A stretch of 64,000 nt of DNA from contig JAEUWP010000586.1 of NCBI GenBank assembly GCA_018524725.1, positions 62,001 through 126,000 on the forward strand, written 5' to 3'. A program made the translations under genes and the position numbers. Source of the DNA: Podaxis mareebaensis. Its lineage: Eukaryota; Basidiomycota; Agaricomycetes; Agaricales; Agaricaceae. The notes under the pieces were generated by a model. That model ran no database searches. It saw nothing but the letters and a program-made list of their open reading frames with translations, and had not been told where the DNA came from. Shown one piece after another: positions 46,197-59,274 of the stretch (its first letter is position 1; the number at the start of each line of letters is the position of its first letter).

Positions 46197-48239
46197 TGTG
46201 GTTGTAGAAACCGATGTTGGGGATGAGTACTCGAGCGGTAATGAGCGCTTATCGCAATACGTAACGTGATCGAGATGTTACAGTGACTGCTCACATCCCT
46301 CTCTCACAACACCTTTTCCTTATCCTTCTTACAGAAATGAACTTTGTATCCTCCAAATATGCATCTTGATTTCGCTATGCAAACCTGTGCTAAAAGCTAT
46401 ACACCGTGATTAATTCTCTACAGAGATAAAGTTGTCAAGCTACTAAACATAATCAGTAGTGTTCCAATCTATTACAACCGATCCTGCTTGCAGCTTGCAC
46501 TTACAGTTGATTGGTGGCAATATGTACATCAGTGGTACATCAGTATTGCTCTCAGATGGGAACCTGTGCGAAAATATACAGTAACATGATCCAAAATGTC
46601 CAAGAGGCGAACCGGAAATAGCCTCTCATCTCAGCATTCTTGTGGGCTCTTATTCGTTCAGCCTATCATCTGCTTCTCTCTTTTACCTTGACCCCCATCT
46701 AAACTGTGTCTGGTCGTGCGAACTACGATCCCTTTCGCCCCACTTGGACAACTCATTTCACCAACTTCGATGGTGTCTTCAGCAGACAGAGTGGATGAAA
46801 CCGCTATCTTCCTGCCTGCACTCGACACTCGCACCCGATAGAACAACATGATGACTCGATGTGATATTCACGGCCAGAGAAGTTTCGGCGTGTTTCGGGA
46901 ATTTTTGCACACATGTTGTTTGAGTGAAGACGATGGACAACTGCAATTCGGAGTACCCCTGGGAAAACGTGTACTTACTTATATCAAAACATCAGGTACT
47001 CGCCCGATGAGGCCGAGGATGCAATGCAGCAAGGTGAATATCATCAAGAAAGGCCCCCTTCCTCCCTGCGGCAGTACTATTCCAGAGCGCCTCTTGTTCC
47101 AATAGGTTGATACCGATGTAACTCCAGCACTGGACGGTGATGGTTGCAAAGCTCGTACCTGATTTCAGTGGATATTAACACGGTCTATTACATAGCTCTT
47201 CTATCGCACAAGCGGCACGCAGTATCTCAACAGTACTAGATATCTCAGCTTGCCGGTTATTTTCTGACAGGTCACAGGTTGTGCATAACTGGATGCCTCT
47301 GACCACCATATGCATGAGGGATTGCAAGTGCATACTCCAACATCACGAGTCATTCACTGTTCCAACACGTCTATCTGCTTCTTTTCGTGTGGCGTCTGCC
47401 TTGTGTATTCGTTTCTTCGAATAATTTCTCAGATAAAATGAACTGGACCCGCTTCCTCTTCTGATTCCTTTAGAGTTGTCCGCCTCTTCCATCGATTTTG
47501 GATAACTAATCATATGTCCCATTTTGTCATGAACACTGAGCGCTGAGTCCGTCATAAACCGGCGGACAGGCCTGAGACCTGTTACCAAGAGTCACTGCCC
47601 GTCTAAAATTATTTCATGATCCCGATGCGGGAAAAGAAGTCCACAAGGAGACGCGCCTCAAAGTCGAACCCCATTAGATACTGTTCCGTGGACAATACAC
47701 CTTGTCACTGCCTCAACCTCCTGACATTGGGAAAAATCCTGTAGCCCTTTCCCGTGGCCTTCTAACCGTACTAAGGCCTCAGGATAACCGTGGGCATAGT
47801 TACCGTGCAACTCTGGGAGCACTAGTGGCTTGGACATTCCTGGAATGTCTGGCCATGCGACCTGATCGCCGGATTGTATCGACACAAATGCCTCAAGCCG
47901 AACCCTTGCCATCACTGTGAATGCCGGCTATAAATAGTGCTCGTGCACTCGAGACCAAATATAGGTGCGTATCTGCGATCTTAACACCAGCATGACCTCG
48001 AGACTTACAATAGGCATGTCAGAAAAATCACATCATTTCCATGTGTATGGGAAACATAGCATATTCTTGGTAGAATGCACGACCAGTCTTTCCCGACCTG
48101 GGTCGGGTTTCACAGAGCGAAGATTGGTCCGTCCTCCGCAGTCGCCTTGACAGTCGTGCCACCACGTTTAGGGATAAATAGGATCCAGCATCTTGGAACA
48201 GGACAGTTGTCTTCTTTTTTTCCGCATACTGCAGCAGCA
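46197..48239. other. Gene-poor interval of 2 kb
   Basis: Upstream sequence of two divergent genes. Short frames at 46642-47105 (plus), 47343-47588 (minus) and 47658-47915 (minus, MMARVRLEAFVSIQ start) show no family motif. A GGCTATAAATAG element near 47930 could be a TATA box of an unseen transcript or a distal cupredoxin start. Confidence 0.45.
48171..48178 (+). promoter_or_regulatory. TATA-like box of the cupredoxin gene
   Basis: GGGATAAATAGG about 65 bp upstream of the ATG at 48240. Confidence 0.35.
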
Positions 48240-49212
48240 ATGATCTTCAAACTCTTTTCGAGCCTGGTGCTTGCACAACTGGCAGTGGCCCAGTACGACT
48301 ATGGAGGTGGAGCTGGCACGACACCAGCGAGTAACGCTCCTGCAGCTGCTCCATCCGCCCCGCCGAATACCGATGGGCGCATTAATGTCAGGACTCGATT
48401 TCCAGCTAACCTCTTTCGTTGACCTCCCTCCTAGATTAACGTAGCTCCTAATGGACAATTTATCTTCGACCCCCAGAACGTCACTGCTAAGGTCGGCGAC
48501 CTTGTCACTTTCTTCTTTCCTGGGCACGTCCTTTCAGTATCTCCTTACCATTGGACATTTCTCACTTTTATCGCACAGCGGCCAGCTTTCCCACTCCGTG
48601 ACGCAATCATCGTTCTCCGACCCATGCACATATCTTGCAGCCAACGGTAGCAACCCCGCGGGATTCGACTCTGGGCTTCAACTCGCCAAAACCTTTACGA
48701 TAAACATCACAGACACCAAACGTGAGTGTCCATCACCTGCCACTTTCAAACAGCGAGTCTGTCTAACAGTCGTTCCTCCAATAGCAATCTGGTTCCATTG
48801 CAAACAAGTGAGCTATGTTTGGCTTTCCGCCGAGGCCTCAGTTTGACTGATGCGATGTACGCGCAGGTGTTTCACTGTGGGATGGGTATGGTTGGTAGTA
48901 TCAATGCACCGACGAACGGGACGAATACACACGAGGCTTTCGTAGCCAAGGCGAAGGCAATTGGCTCAAGCGAGATCTCGGTAAGTTGTGAAAATGGCTC
49001 TGCATGTTTTGCATATTGCATGTTGTCAAGCTCTGACCGGACTATCTGTTTGTTTGTAGGAGTCAGACAGCGGTACTCCTATTCTGACTGGTGCTGGCGC
49101 CGTGGCAACCGGCCCACCGGTCGACAGCACGCAGTCATCAGGTGCTATGAAGACTGTTGCGAAGGCCAGCTTGTATCTGGTTGCTGCAGGTGCTGTCATG
49201 TCTCTGATTTGA
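48240..49212 (+). CDS. Secreted cupredoxin-like protein, probably GPI-anchored
   Basis: Start MIFKLFSSLVLAQLAVAQYD is a clear signal peptide. A Gly/Ala/Pro linker leads to a plastocyanin-like fold: NVAPNGQFIFDPQNVTAKVG, GDLVTFFF, HSVTQSSFSDPC (His ligand region and first Cys), FTINITDTK, then after introns IWFHCKQ and VFHCGMGMVGSINAPTNG, with Cys and His near the second ligand set. A Ser/Thr-rich tail and the hydrophobic end ASLYLVAAGAVMSLI look like a GPI-anchor signal. Many fungi have such 'extracellular serine-rich' cupredoxins at the cell wall. The exact splice before HSVTQSS is unsure. Whether copper is bound is not certain. Confidence 0.8.
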
Positions 49213-49388
49213 AGAAGTTGTTGGGTGACATATCCGAGTGACAATTTCGCTTCTGGTGTACCATGTGTTGTCATGTAATGTTGGTCTACGTAGCGCATAT
49301 GCAGTCGGAAAATCTACCACTAATTAACCATCAGCCGTCGAAACAGTGGACAATAGTGAGGCGCTAACTTATTCGCGAAGAGATTTCC

Positions 49389-50627
49389 TCAATTCCGAAG
49401 ACCATGGGGTCCAACCGATGTCCATTTGAAGACTTCAGCGCGGAGGACTACTGAATAGCTCGAGGTTGGTTGGGTCCACAGCTGATAGAGCTTCTGGCTG
49501 TTGTGCTTTCCCGGCAATTCGATGAAAACATTTTCGAGAGTGGAGCTTGAAGCAAAGAAGCCATCCACTAGTGATCCCCTCGATTCGATGGATACATTCG
49601 GAAACATTGTCATCGAGGAAGACCAGTTGCTGAGGATGAGGCACCGTAGCCTGCTCAGAGCACTCAAGCAATCCATTTCATCTGGCTGGGGAGGTTCAGA
49701 TTCGTGTCAATGCCATCATAAAAAAATCTGAACTACTTACCCAGATATGGTTAAGCTCTAAGACTTCCAAAGCGGACAGGTATAATGACATGGAGGTGAG
49801 GCGAGGCCGCAACCACTTCCCACCAAGGCACAAGACACGAAGCAGGGAAAGTGAGTCACGGAGATCATATAAGCGACCATAAGATTCTTCGAATATTGAA
49901 TGCCACACAAGTGTCGTAATGGGCCGATTGGGAAGGAAAGCTTCAATCGTTGCTCTACCTCCCAATAAGGTGGATAAATGGGGGCATGTCGAAAGTGGTA
50001 CGTTGTGGAAGAGCGTCGGGGGCGGATGTGCTACACAAATTTCCAAGCACTGAATTTGTGTTTGTTGGGCAAGGAATTGCAGTACGAGATCCTCATCCAG
50101 TCTCCTTAAGGAACTCCAGGAAAAACGTCGTAAGCGAAACGAACAGCCAAGCAACGCCAATGTAATCCATTCGTTACGACGAGCAAAGCTGCTCAGCGAA
50201 AGATTCTCCAGACGTTCCATCGCATGGAATCCTGTTTTCACGAGCTGATCTTCTTCTGGTGATAGGAGCTCCGAGTCATGGAATTCTACGCTGAACTCCT
50301 TCACCAGGGATGCGAGTCCTGGGTTCTGGTTGATCGTGCAGAAGAAGAGCTGTTGTTCTGAGCGCGTTTTAAGACTACCGACTCGGCGATATAGTATAAG
50401 GTTTGCCTCTGCCCACCAATCTTTCGAAATGCGCGAAAGGTTGAGCAAATCATTTCTATCTCGAACGTATTCCAATATGGGAAGGTGAAGATCCACGGGA
50501 AGGGATTTCTGGGATCTGGCGCATGACGTCCTGCATATGAGGAATGAAAACTTGTGAGATTCGTCGACATAGACCCACTTCCAGCACACCTGGGATGGGG
50601 CGACTGGTCACACAGGGTCGTAATCAT
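49389..50627 (-). CDS. F-box-like/LRR protein
   Basis: Two main exons joined in phase: the long exon ends LELNHIW (donor GTAAGT) and the last one reads PDEMDCLSALSRLRCLILSN to the stop at 49389. An F-box-like helix set, SLPVDLHLPILEYVRDRNDL then LNLSRISKDWWAEANLILYR, opens the protein and leucine-rich segments follow (LENLSLSSFARR, SALEVLELN). This is the layout of the large agaricomycete F-box families, whose members recruit substrates to SCF ubiquitin ligases. The start at 50627 (MITTL, spliced to TSCARSQKS) is my best guess and could lie further upstream. Confidence 0.7.
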
Positions 50628-50832
50628 GGTCAAACTCGGAGACAGACGTGCAAGACAGCGAATCACGGAGGGTGGACACGAGCAGGTGCCAAGAGGCACA
50701 TGCCAATGAGAGTAGGGAGGGAGAGAAAAGATAGGGCGTTCAATTGGGGATCAGATGTTCCCCAGTGATTGGTTATGTCATTGAGTGACATTGCGCTTAA
50801 GCGGCTAATTGACTTTTACATCTTCATCTCCC

Positions 50833-53800
50833 ATGTTCTCTAAGATACCTCAGAAATTTACCGCTCCTTTTGGTCTCCTCGGCGACGAAGCCAAGCTCGC
50901 TTTTCCCACTCAGCCCGGAGGAATCTTAAAGTTGTCCACAACCCGAGTACGAAGTATTCTCTTGGCACAACTTTCGCGTTCCATCTCACTCTTGTTTGAA
51001 CACAGAACATCCCTGCGTCGGATAGCTATTGGGAACAGGTACGAGTCTTCTATATTGTTATCGCGATCAGCTCTCAAGCCGATTTGGTGCAGTATTTCGT
51101 CCTCTTTGATTCAGCCTCAGACGTATTCTCTCTCATAACTCCGCATCACAGTATGTTTTCCCAATGATACCCAGGAGGCTCATTCAAACTGCGTTCTGTA
51201 GTACGACGCGCCCTCCTAGATGCTCCTGAGAACGTTGCTACCCTCATCCGAGTCGTCACATCCCGTCTCTTTAACCTCGTCTCTGACCACACCTTCCCTT
51301 CAACGTCGACATCCTCTGTAACCGCACTTGCTTCCTCACTCATCAAAGCAGGAAGTGGTTCTGCTGAGCGCAATGCTACCAAGGAAGTGCTGAACTGCCT
51401 ACGGGTTCTGCAACGAGTGTTACCTGTGATCTTTGACGTAGAGGGTGAATCGAACGCATTCGAGCTAGAATTGTTATGGAAGAAGGAAGAAGTAGATGCT
51501 GACGAGGAAGGAGCTCAGGGGGATGACGAAGGAGAGGCAGCACAGTTTGTGATCGAAGACGAAGACGATAGTGATCATGAAGCCCCGTCCCTGCCTCCGA
51601 CGCCCGGGCCCAAGCAAATGAAACAGAAGAAGCAACTACCTTCTCTAGGGGAGCGCTTATTCAATTGCATCTTCGACCTGTTGTTTTGTTGTGGATTCAC
51701 GCTTCCCACTAAGCTTCAGGTCGACCACCACAAAATTAACTATGTGATTTGGTGGGTACGCTGACGTTGTTCTGTGAACTCAACTGAAGTGGCAATCTTC
51801 AGGGAGAAAGGTGTTGGCTCGACAGTAGACCCAGGGCCAAGCCATGCATATGATAGCAACAGAATTGAAGTCCTCCGTCTGCTGCTCATATTGCTTTCCC
51901 GCCAAATATACGTTCCTCCTGGGTTGCTTTTCACCACGCCATCATTCTATTCATTACACCTTGTACAGAAGACTTCAAGAAGAGACATTCTCACTCTCCT
52001 CTGCTCGCTTCTTAATGTTGCCATGAACTCTGCCACGGGCCAAGAAACCGGAATCGGCAGCATGGCAGGCAAACTCCCTTATAATCATCTGGTTTTCAAG
52101 GGAGAGGATCCAAGAACGAATCTCGTGGGTATATGCCTACAGATACTGTGCGTTCTTCTGGATTTCCAGAGTGGGTCAGCGCGAGACGTAGTCACAGGCT
52201 CTGGAGACGCCCAGACTAGTACGCCAACTGCTAAAACGAATTCCTTCAGGTACTTTTTAATGAAACTGGTTTGTGGCATAGCATTATCATATTTTATCCT
52301 TACTGACCATTGGACAGCATAGAACTAAGGATTTTGACTTCGTAATTGATGGAATTATTGGGATCTTCGAACAGCAGATGGCTGCCATCAACAACGTTTT
52401 GCCTGGTGCCAGGAGAGCTATACCGCACATCAACGAGACAAGTGAGTTTGGATACGGGAGCCATTTATCGTTGCTTTTGTGCTGACTAGCTATAGTTATA
52501 TTTTGCTGGAAGATTCTCGAGCTCAACAAGGTTAAGGGCCGAGCTAGCGATCCGAAGTCGGTTGCTGACGTTACATCCTTCCATAGAAATTCAGACTCCA
52601 TCTTCTTGACTCGGACAAGTCGATGATCCTGCTTGCGTATTTATTGTCCTATGCCCTGGAAATTAAGGATAAACCCCGTAAGCGTCTCATGTTTAACAGC
52701 TAACCGAACCTAAACTGATATTGTCAGAACAACACGGGTTGTGTCGGGCGTTGTCATATATCATCCAAACCTTGTCGGCGGAAAAGGCTTTTGGTATGAA
52801 GCTGTCGGGTCCAGTCAAGGGACAGGTCCCCGCGAAGTACAATAACGGTGGAACCATGGCAGATTTCCTGATACAGGTGAGCGCTGCACGATCAAACCAG
52901 TTCACATATACTTAGCCCGTTCTCGATAATAGACCGTTTATTCCATGGTTGCCACAACGTCCGGCAATCTCAACTCACTCTATCCAGCTCTTGTCATTGC
53001 TCTCTCGAACGCGTCGCCATACTTTAAAAATCTGAGTGTTACGGCATCAACCCGTTTGGTACAACTATTCACATCGTTCTCGAATCCCTTGTTCCTGCTA
53101 TCGGATGAGGGTCATCCCCGGTTACTCTTCTTCATGTAAGACTGGTGCTTCCGATCCCACTCCACAGCGACATCGTTTAACCAAATTTACAGGTTGGAAG
53201 CGTTCAACTCGGTCATCCTTCACAACCTCTCTGACAACCCCAATCTGGTTTACGCGATCCTATCTTCTCACAAAACGTTTGAGGATCTTGGCACCTTCAC
53301 ACTTGCTCGTGGGCTTCGCGAAATCAAGCGCGTGCAGATGCTCAAAGAAGAGCAAAATCGGAAGGTGGACGGGAACCCTAAGAACCGAGGATCCGGAGAA
53401 AGCAGGGCCTCGAATGACCCAGGGGCAGAGAAGTCTCGTCTCCTGAGCGAGGAAAGCGAACCGGTCACAGGGGAGGGACCTGTAGAGGGTGAGAATGTAG
53501 AGAATGCAGAGGAAGGTGGTGCTTCTGGATTGGAATCCCGAATGTCGGAGAAAGTAAGAGGGAAGATGAGAGAAAGACGGTCGTTGTCGGTGGAGAGTGC
53601 CGGTGTTCCTGCCGCTTCTGTCGGACGAAATGGGTTTGTACCGACTCAGGAATGGGTGTGTCTTTCAGATAAATACTTTGCATTCTGAGCTCACCCTTTT
53701 TTTACTACTCTCAGGTGACTTCATGGCAGCAAGGGTACGCTTGATTGTTGTGTGTCCTTGTCGGAAGGTTTTGCTTATGTTGTTCTTAGCTTGCCACTAG

Positions 53801-54228
53801 ACTGCCTATTACTCGTGATCTCGGAGCTGCTGCCCAAGATCCAAGAAATTCAGGCATCTCGAAAATCGACGTCCACGACTGCAGCGATTGATTTCTTGGC
53901 TAATGTAAACCTCCAGCATGTTCTTCCACCAGCACCAGCACCAGTTGCTCGACGGTTTGTCGTGAGTTTCACACACCATTTCTCCTAACCTCTTGTTTTG
54001 ACGTTCCCGTAGTGGTCCGACGCATCCATTATCTGGTTGACGTCCCTCATTTGGGGCGAGATATATGTTCGGGGCATGACGCCACTAGGAATATGGAACG
54101 CAACGAATGTGCGCCTATTCTACGTCAAGCACACCCAGGCACAGCAGAGACAGTTGACGGATACCGTTACAAATGTTGTTGGAGGGCTGCTTAGGAGGAA
54201 CTCAGACAACCAGGTTCGACGGTCCTAA
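50833..54228 (+). CDS. HID1-domain protein (Golgi/dense-core vesicle factor)
   Basis: A large peripheral membrane protein of the HID1 family. Start MFSKIPQKFTAPFGLLGDEA, then introns joining LKLSTTR to NIPASDSYWEQ and to YFVLFDSASDVFSLITPHH. Then come NVATLIRVVTSRLFNLV, an acidic insert (DEEGAQGDDEGEA), GERLFNCIFDLLFCCGFTLP, the conserved SLHLVQKTSRRDILTLLCSL, YLLSYALEIKDKP and HNLSDNPNLVYAILSSHKTF. A charged linker and C-terminal exons with PLDCLLLVISELLPKIQEIQ follow, ending at 54228. Animal HID1 acts at the Golgi in secretory granule formation, and fission yeast has a homologue that binds a deubiquitinase. An N-terminal Gly for myristoylation, seen in animals, is absent. Confidence 0.87.
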
Positions 54229-54628
54229 GCTAGGAGCACTCACAGGTATAGGGTTTACGCCTCAGGTCCTAAGGCTGTCTCGCGTTTTGTTGTTTTATTT
54301 CACTTAAATTTTCCTCTGGGATTATCATCTTGTATACGTATACGCGGTGTTTTGTATCATGCCTTCCGTAGAGATTGACGGCTCGTCTACCCGTCATGCG
54401 AATGTCCAGGTTGCGAAGTGACACTGACAACCTGGGATCTGACTTTTTGGTCTTGATGGGATCAACATCGGCGCTTGCACTCCACTTGCATTCATCAGCA
54501 CCAGTCCCACGAGTGACGACGCTGCGTAAGACGAGCTTTAACCCCTATTTACTAACGTGAGTGCTACCAATATCTTTCTACATAGCCGGGACAGCGAGTG
54601 CTGAGAAGACGAGCGCAGGAATGATGTA
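54229..54628. other. Intergenic, HID1 to RAD57-like
   Basis: About 400 bp. A short frame at 54360 (MPSVEIDGSS) ends after 20 codons. No gene seen. Confidence 0.5.
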
Positions 54629-56166
54629 ATGGACAAGATTTTATTGTCCTCTCCGCCTCACTTGACAGATTTTGACAAGGCCACTCTTCAGAAAGGTGAT
54701 TCATAAAATTTCAATTGAGTTATGAGCCATTATATGCTGATCCATTACACTAGTGAACGCCACTACGGTAGCTGACCTCGTGCTCACACCCATACGAAGG
54801 CTTGCGAAGAAAGGAAGTCGTGTGTCGCCCCCGGAGATCACTCGACTTATCCAGGCTGTCTGTAGCAGTCAACGCAGTCTAGCTTTCACCTTTCGAACAT
54901 TGGAGGACGTACAACCTGATGCTGGCAGAATGTTCTCGATAGGCGATCCTATCCTGGACGAAGCACTGGGTGGTGGATTGCGAACTGGAATGATTTGGGA
55001 GATTGTCGGAGAAAGGTGTCGTTTACTTCCTTTCATCCCCTCAACTACTTTCTGACTCATTGTGTTATAGCGCCGCTGGGAAGACTCAGATTGCTCTCCA
55101 GTCGTCCTTATATGTCCAACTTCCCCAAGTGCAGGGCGGTCTGGGTGGATCTACCTGTTACCTAACAACTTCCCTGAAACTCCAAACCCCACGTCTTTTA
55201 CAGATTTTGCAAACGCGTAACCTCTCAGATGCATCGCTGGAAGATGTGCACACGCTGTCCACTCCGACCGTGCATATACTTCTAAAGGTCCTAGAGGACC
55301 AACTCCCCACATTTATCGAAACCACAGCTAAAACGCCCCTTCGTAAACCAGTCAAACTTCTGGTCATCGACGCGCTCGCTGAGCTTTTCCACCTGGTTGA
55401 GAAAGTATCTACCACTTCACTGGTGGAACGCTCGCAGCAGTTGACTCGAGTATCTGCTCTTCTCCATCGCTTGGCTGAGAAATACAAGATCGCCGTGGTT
55501 GTGCTTAACGAGGTCGTGGACGCATTTCACAATGATGCCATCGACTACGAAAGGAGCGAGAATGGGTTGCTTCTTTACTCGGGACAAGCCAAATGGTTTA
55601 ATCGAGGGCATAGTGTGTATGGAGAAGACATGAAGGAGGCCAGTCTTGGACTCGTTTGGGCGAATCAGGTTAATGCCAGGGTCATGCTCACAAGAACAGG
55701 GCGAAGGCGGTATGTCGAAGAAGAAATTACTGTAGAGGATGGAGACAAACGACAGAAGATGGAAGGAGAGGAAGATAGTGGTTTGAAGTTGGGTGCTCAA
55801 GCCGGGGAACAGGAGCCTTTACTCATACGGAGGCTGACAGTCATCTTCAATTCTGCTGCGACTCCTATTTCATGCGATTATATCGTCACTCCTGCTGGAG
55901 TCAAAGGGCTACCGAACGAAGATAGACCAGTGCATATTCCAGTGCAGGAACAGCACTCACGAATTGGAGGCACCGGTCCGTCAAGCCCCTCCAATTCCCT
56001 CCCTAACCTCCTTGGGCCCGGAGTGCAACCCATCTCTCAATCCGTAATACCGAGCAGTCAGGACGAAGAATATGACAATCTCTGGGCAGACGACGAATTC
56101 TATGAAAACATAGACTGGGACAACTTGGAACAAACACTAACGCAAGCGCAAGGGCCGAATAACTAA
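54629..56166 (+). CDS. RAD57: RAD57/XRCC3-type RecA-family recombination protein
   Basis: A RAD51 paralogue that helps load the recombinase in homologous repair. Exon 1 gives MDKILLSSPPHLTDFDKATL, joined to VNATTVADLVLTPIRRLAKK. The core is SIGDPILDEALGGGLRTGMIWEIVG, and an intron falls inside Walker A, joining E-S to AAGKTQ (GESAAGKT). Walker B is KLLVIDALAELF, and the later motif VVVLNEVVDAF fits the family. GLVWANQVNARVMLTRTGRR is the typical late Rad57/XRCC3 strand. The acidic tail (DEEYDNLWADDEFYEN) is long. Choice between RAD57 and XRCC3 rests on general likeness. Confidence 0.85.
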
Positions 56167-56297
56167 TCCGTAAAAGATGGTGAGGAGGCATACTGCGAAA
56201 AGCTAGAATACAATGTGAACGTTAACCTGAATCATCCAGAAATATTATTCCTTTCGAGACATTCCATTCCATTTGTGTGATTCCGTTCACGGGATGT

Positions 56298-57262
56298 TCA
56301 ACCACTCCTGCTCGAAGTATCATTCCAAGAGACGTTGAAATATTGCCCTTTGTTAATATCGAAGTCACCGCCGGGGACGAGTGTCGATGCGGATGAGTGG
56401 AAGGACTTGTTATCCATGTGTCTTGCCGTCATGTTTTGAGCCGCGTTCGAATGCCCGCAGACCCGGTTTTGCTCCGTTCGCTCCGACATCCAACCCATAT
56501 ATGCAACCAAGAAACCCATCACGGCTAAACCATAACGGCATATCAGCATTTCAACGGCGTCTCCTCTGTACAGCTTCACAGATACCCACCAAACAAAGTT
56601 GACAGCATTCCCAAAGCAATCACTGCCTTCGTTACAGCTTCTGGGTGGTCCAACAATGCGAAATCGTTGATGAGTGCCATCCCATCTTCTTGTTCGTTGC
56701 GGACGAGGATGATAATAGTTGACGCTAGAGGACAAGCGAAGAAGCTGCGGGTCAGTATTTTTGTCTTTGGACCCGCGTTGTGAAACCTCGAGCCAGGACG
56801 TACCGAAGCCAATGAGGGAGAGAAGGCCAAATGTGGATGCGCTGCGAACGAAGAGGTGTTCATCCATAAAAACGATTTTGTGCAACCAGTATGCGGCGGG
56901 GAGGAGGGATGCAAAGCCGTTGAGGCCCATTAGGATACTTTGAAAGCCTGTGATAAAAGTGGAGAGATATGTTAGGTTCAAGTGTATAAATATCAGGGGC
57001 CGTGATGAGCTTAGTATAGCTCGCCACAGAGCAAAACTCACGTCCTCCACTGCCAAACGTTAATGCCAGACACATTATCGTAGTAGATGCGAGGTTCATC
57101 AACGTGACGGCCGCTGCATGTTCGAAAAGTGCAATATCGTCGAGAAAGTGAAGGAATGTTTGTCAGTTCTTGGACTTCTATGACCTCAACACACGGTTGA
57201 ACTTGGCACTCACTTAGCAGGACCGCCCGAGCTATTCCAAGAACCGAGACAGCAGATGACAT
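56298..57262 (-). CDS. Multi-pass membrane protein of unknown function
   Basis: Five exons joined in frame: MSSAVSVLGIARAVLL | TAVTLMNLASTTIMCLALTF | FQSILMGLNGFASLLPAAYW plus LFVRSASTFGLLSLIGF | ASTIIILVRNEQEDGMALIN plus AVIALGMLSTLFGG | AVMGFLVAYMGWMSERTEQN and a polar tail. Four to five hydrophobic segments are visible. The tail is rich in Ser, Asn and Asp and ends at 56298. I do not recognise the family. It is tail to tail with the RAD57-like gene (131 bp). Confidence 0.7.
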
Positions 57263-58009
57263 TGTAGGTTGCAGGAGTTGGTTGAAGTCGCAGGAGAAAG
57301 GATATAATACAAGATGTAAGAAGATCCAGTGGAAGGAGAATGTAAAAGGGCTCAGAGTCCGGTGAGGGAAAGAGCGAAGGGTTTAATTCAGGATCGTTTG
57401 GAAGTGGTCGCTTCAAGCGCTTAATTCTATCATGCTTATATAGGGGTCCGAGCTGTATCGGGGTAAATAGTTGCTTGTGTGTCCAGGCTCAAAAAAGCTG
57501 TGGATTGCATGCCATTATTCATGAAACAAATATCAATGCATATTTCTCAAATACGCATTGATTTTCTGTGCAATAGATCGCTTTGTGTGGTGTAGTTGTG
57601 AGATGTGGATGCTCGGGGGTAGCACCAGGGTAACACTTCGCTTGGACATCGTGCTATCATTCCACTATCGTTCCGGGAATATCATGTGGACGCGTCTCAA
57701 CAGCATGCTCGCGAGTGTTGACTTTTCAAAAATCAAACTACTTGCAATTCACGACGACGACAAAAATGTTATACAGGTGGCGAAAGTTCTGAAAGAGGAA
57801 AATAAAATACAGAGCTAGCAAGAAGAAGTCATCAAGATCAACACTAAAGGGGGGATAAGGGTATGGGACGAAGGGCAAGGAAGAGCTATGAGCCAGAGTC
57901 ACCAGAGAACTCAACCATGGATGGGACCCAAATCTCACACTCTAGACGTCCATCACAACCAATTATCGAGGCCATATATACTCAATGTCGCCCAGCGGTG
58001 TTATCAAGT
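57263..58009. other. Interval between membrane protein gene and ATG8
   Basis: About 750 bp with the promoter of the membrane protein gene (TATATAAG on the minus strand near 57437) and the 3' side of ATG8. Plus frame 57558-57818 has no motif. No gene called. Confidence 0.5.
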
Positions 58010-58627
<618 letters not shown>

Positions 58628-59274
58628 GGTGTATGCAGTGTAGAAGGAAAGTCAAAAACGATGAGTGAAGGTGAGCGGGGCTGTAGAGAAGGTGGTGGTA
58701 GGGTCGGTAGTTGCGGATAGGATCGAGAATTGGAATGCCCCAGACACGCGCAGTGGGCAGTGTGACTCGCACAACAGACGTCAACAAATGTTCTGTGTGT
58801 ATCGCACACACCCTTATATAGCGTTCTGACCACCTTTCCTGTCAGTTCCGCTTCCTCTCTCGCAGCTAACCTCAGTCTGTGATTGTTTGACGTGTTTGTC
58901 ATTTTCAGTAAAAGGAGCGTCACATTCGAGTCATCAATACACCTACTTGAGTCTTCCTGAGTAGCCTACATCTATCCCACACAATCTGATTACCCAGTTT
59001 GTAAGGCAGTGCTTGAACCGTTTATCTGAGCTGACTAATTATCTCTTGTCAGTCTGCAACATCTAGAAGCGTCCATGCATCGCATTTTACGAGCCTCGAG
59101 ATGGGCGAATGGACATATCGGATTCCAAATGTGCTCAAATCGACTGGCGATATTTCCAAATGATCCGTCCTTCTGAGAGCATCATCCTCACGTGATGCCA
59201 CACTCTCCCCACGTCCGACCGTATACACGGCCAAGGCAACGTCTTCCAATAATCTCTCCAGCTCTGCAACCACC
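58628..59274. other. Divergent promoter, ATG8 and GH63
   Basis: About 650 bp. A TATATAAG element on the minus strand near 58810 lies about 185 bp upstream of ATG8, consistent with a long 5' leader. No gene seen. Confidence 0.5.

Noticed and set aside
50301..50699. A 132-codon minus frame overlapping the F-box gene
   Set aside because: It runs out of frame with the F-box reading and has no motif; the in-frame alternative explains the conserved sequence.
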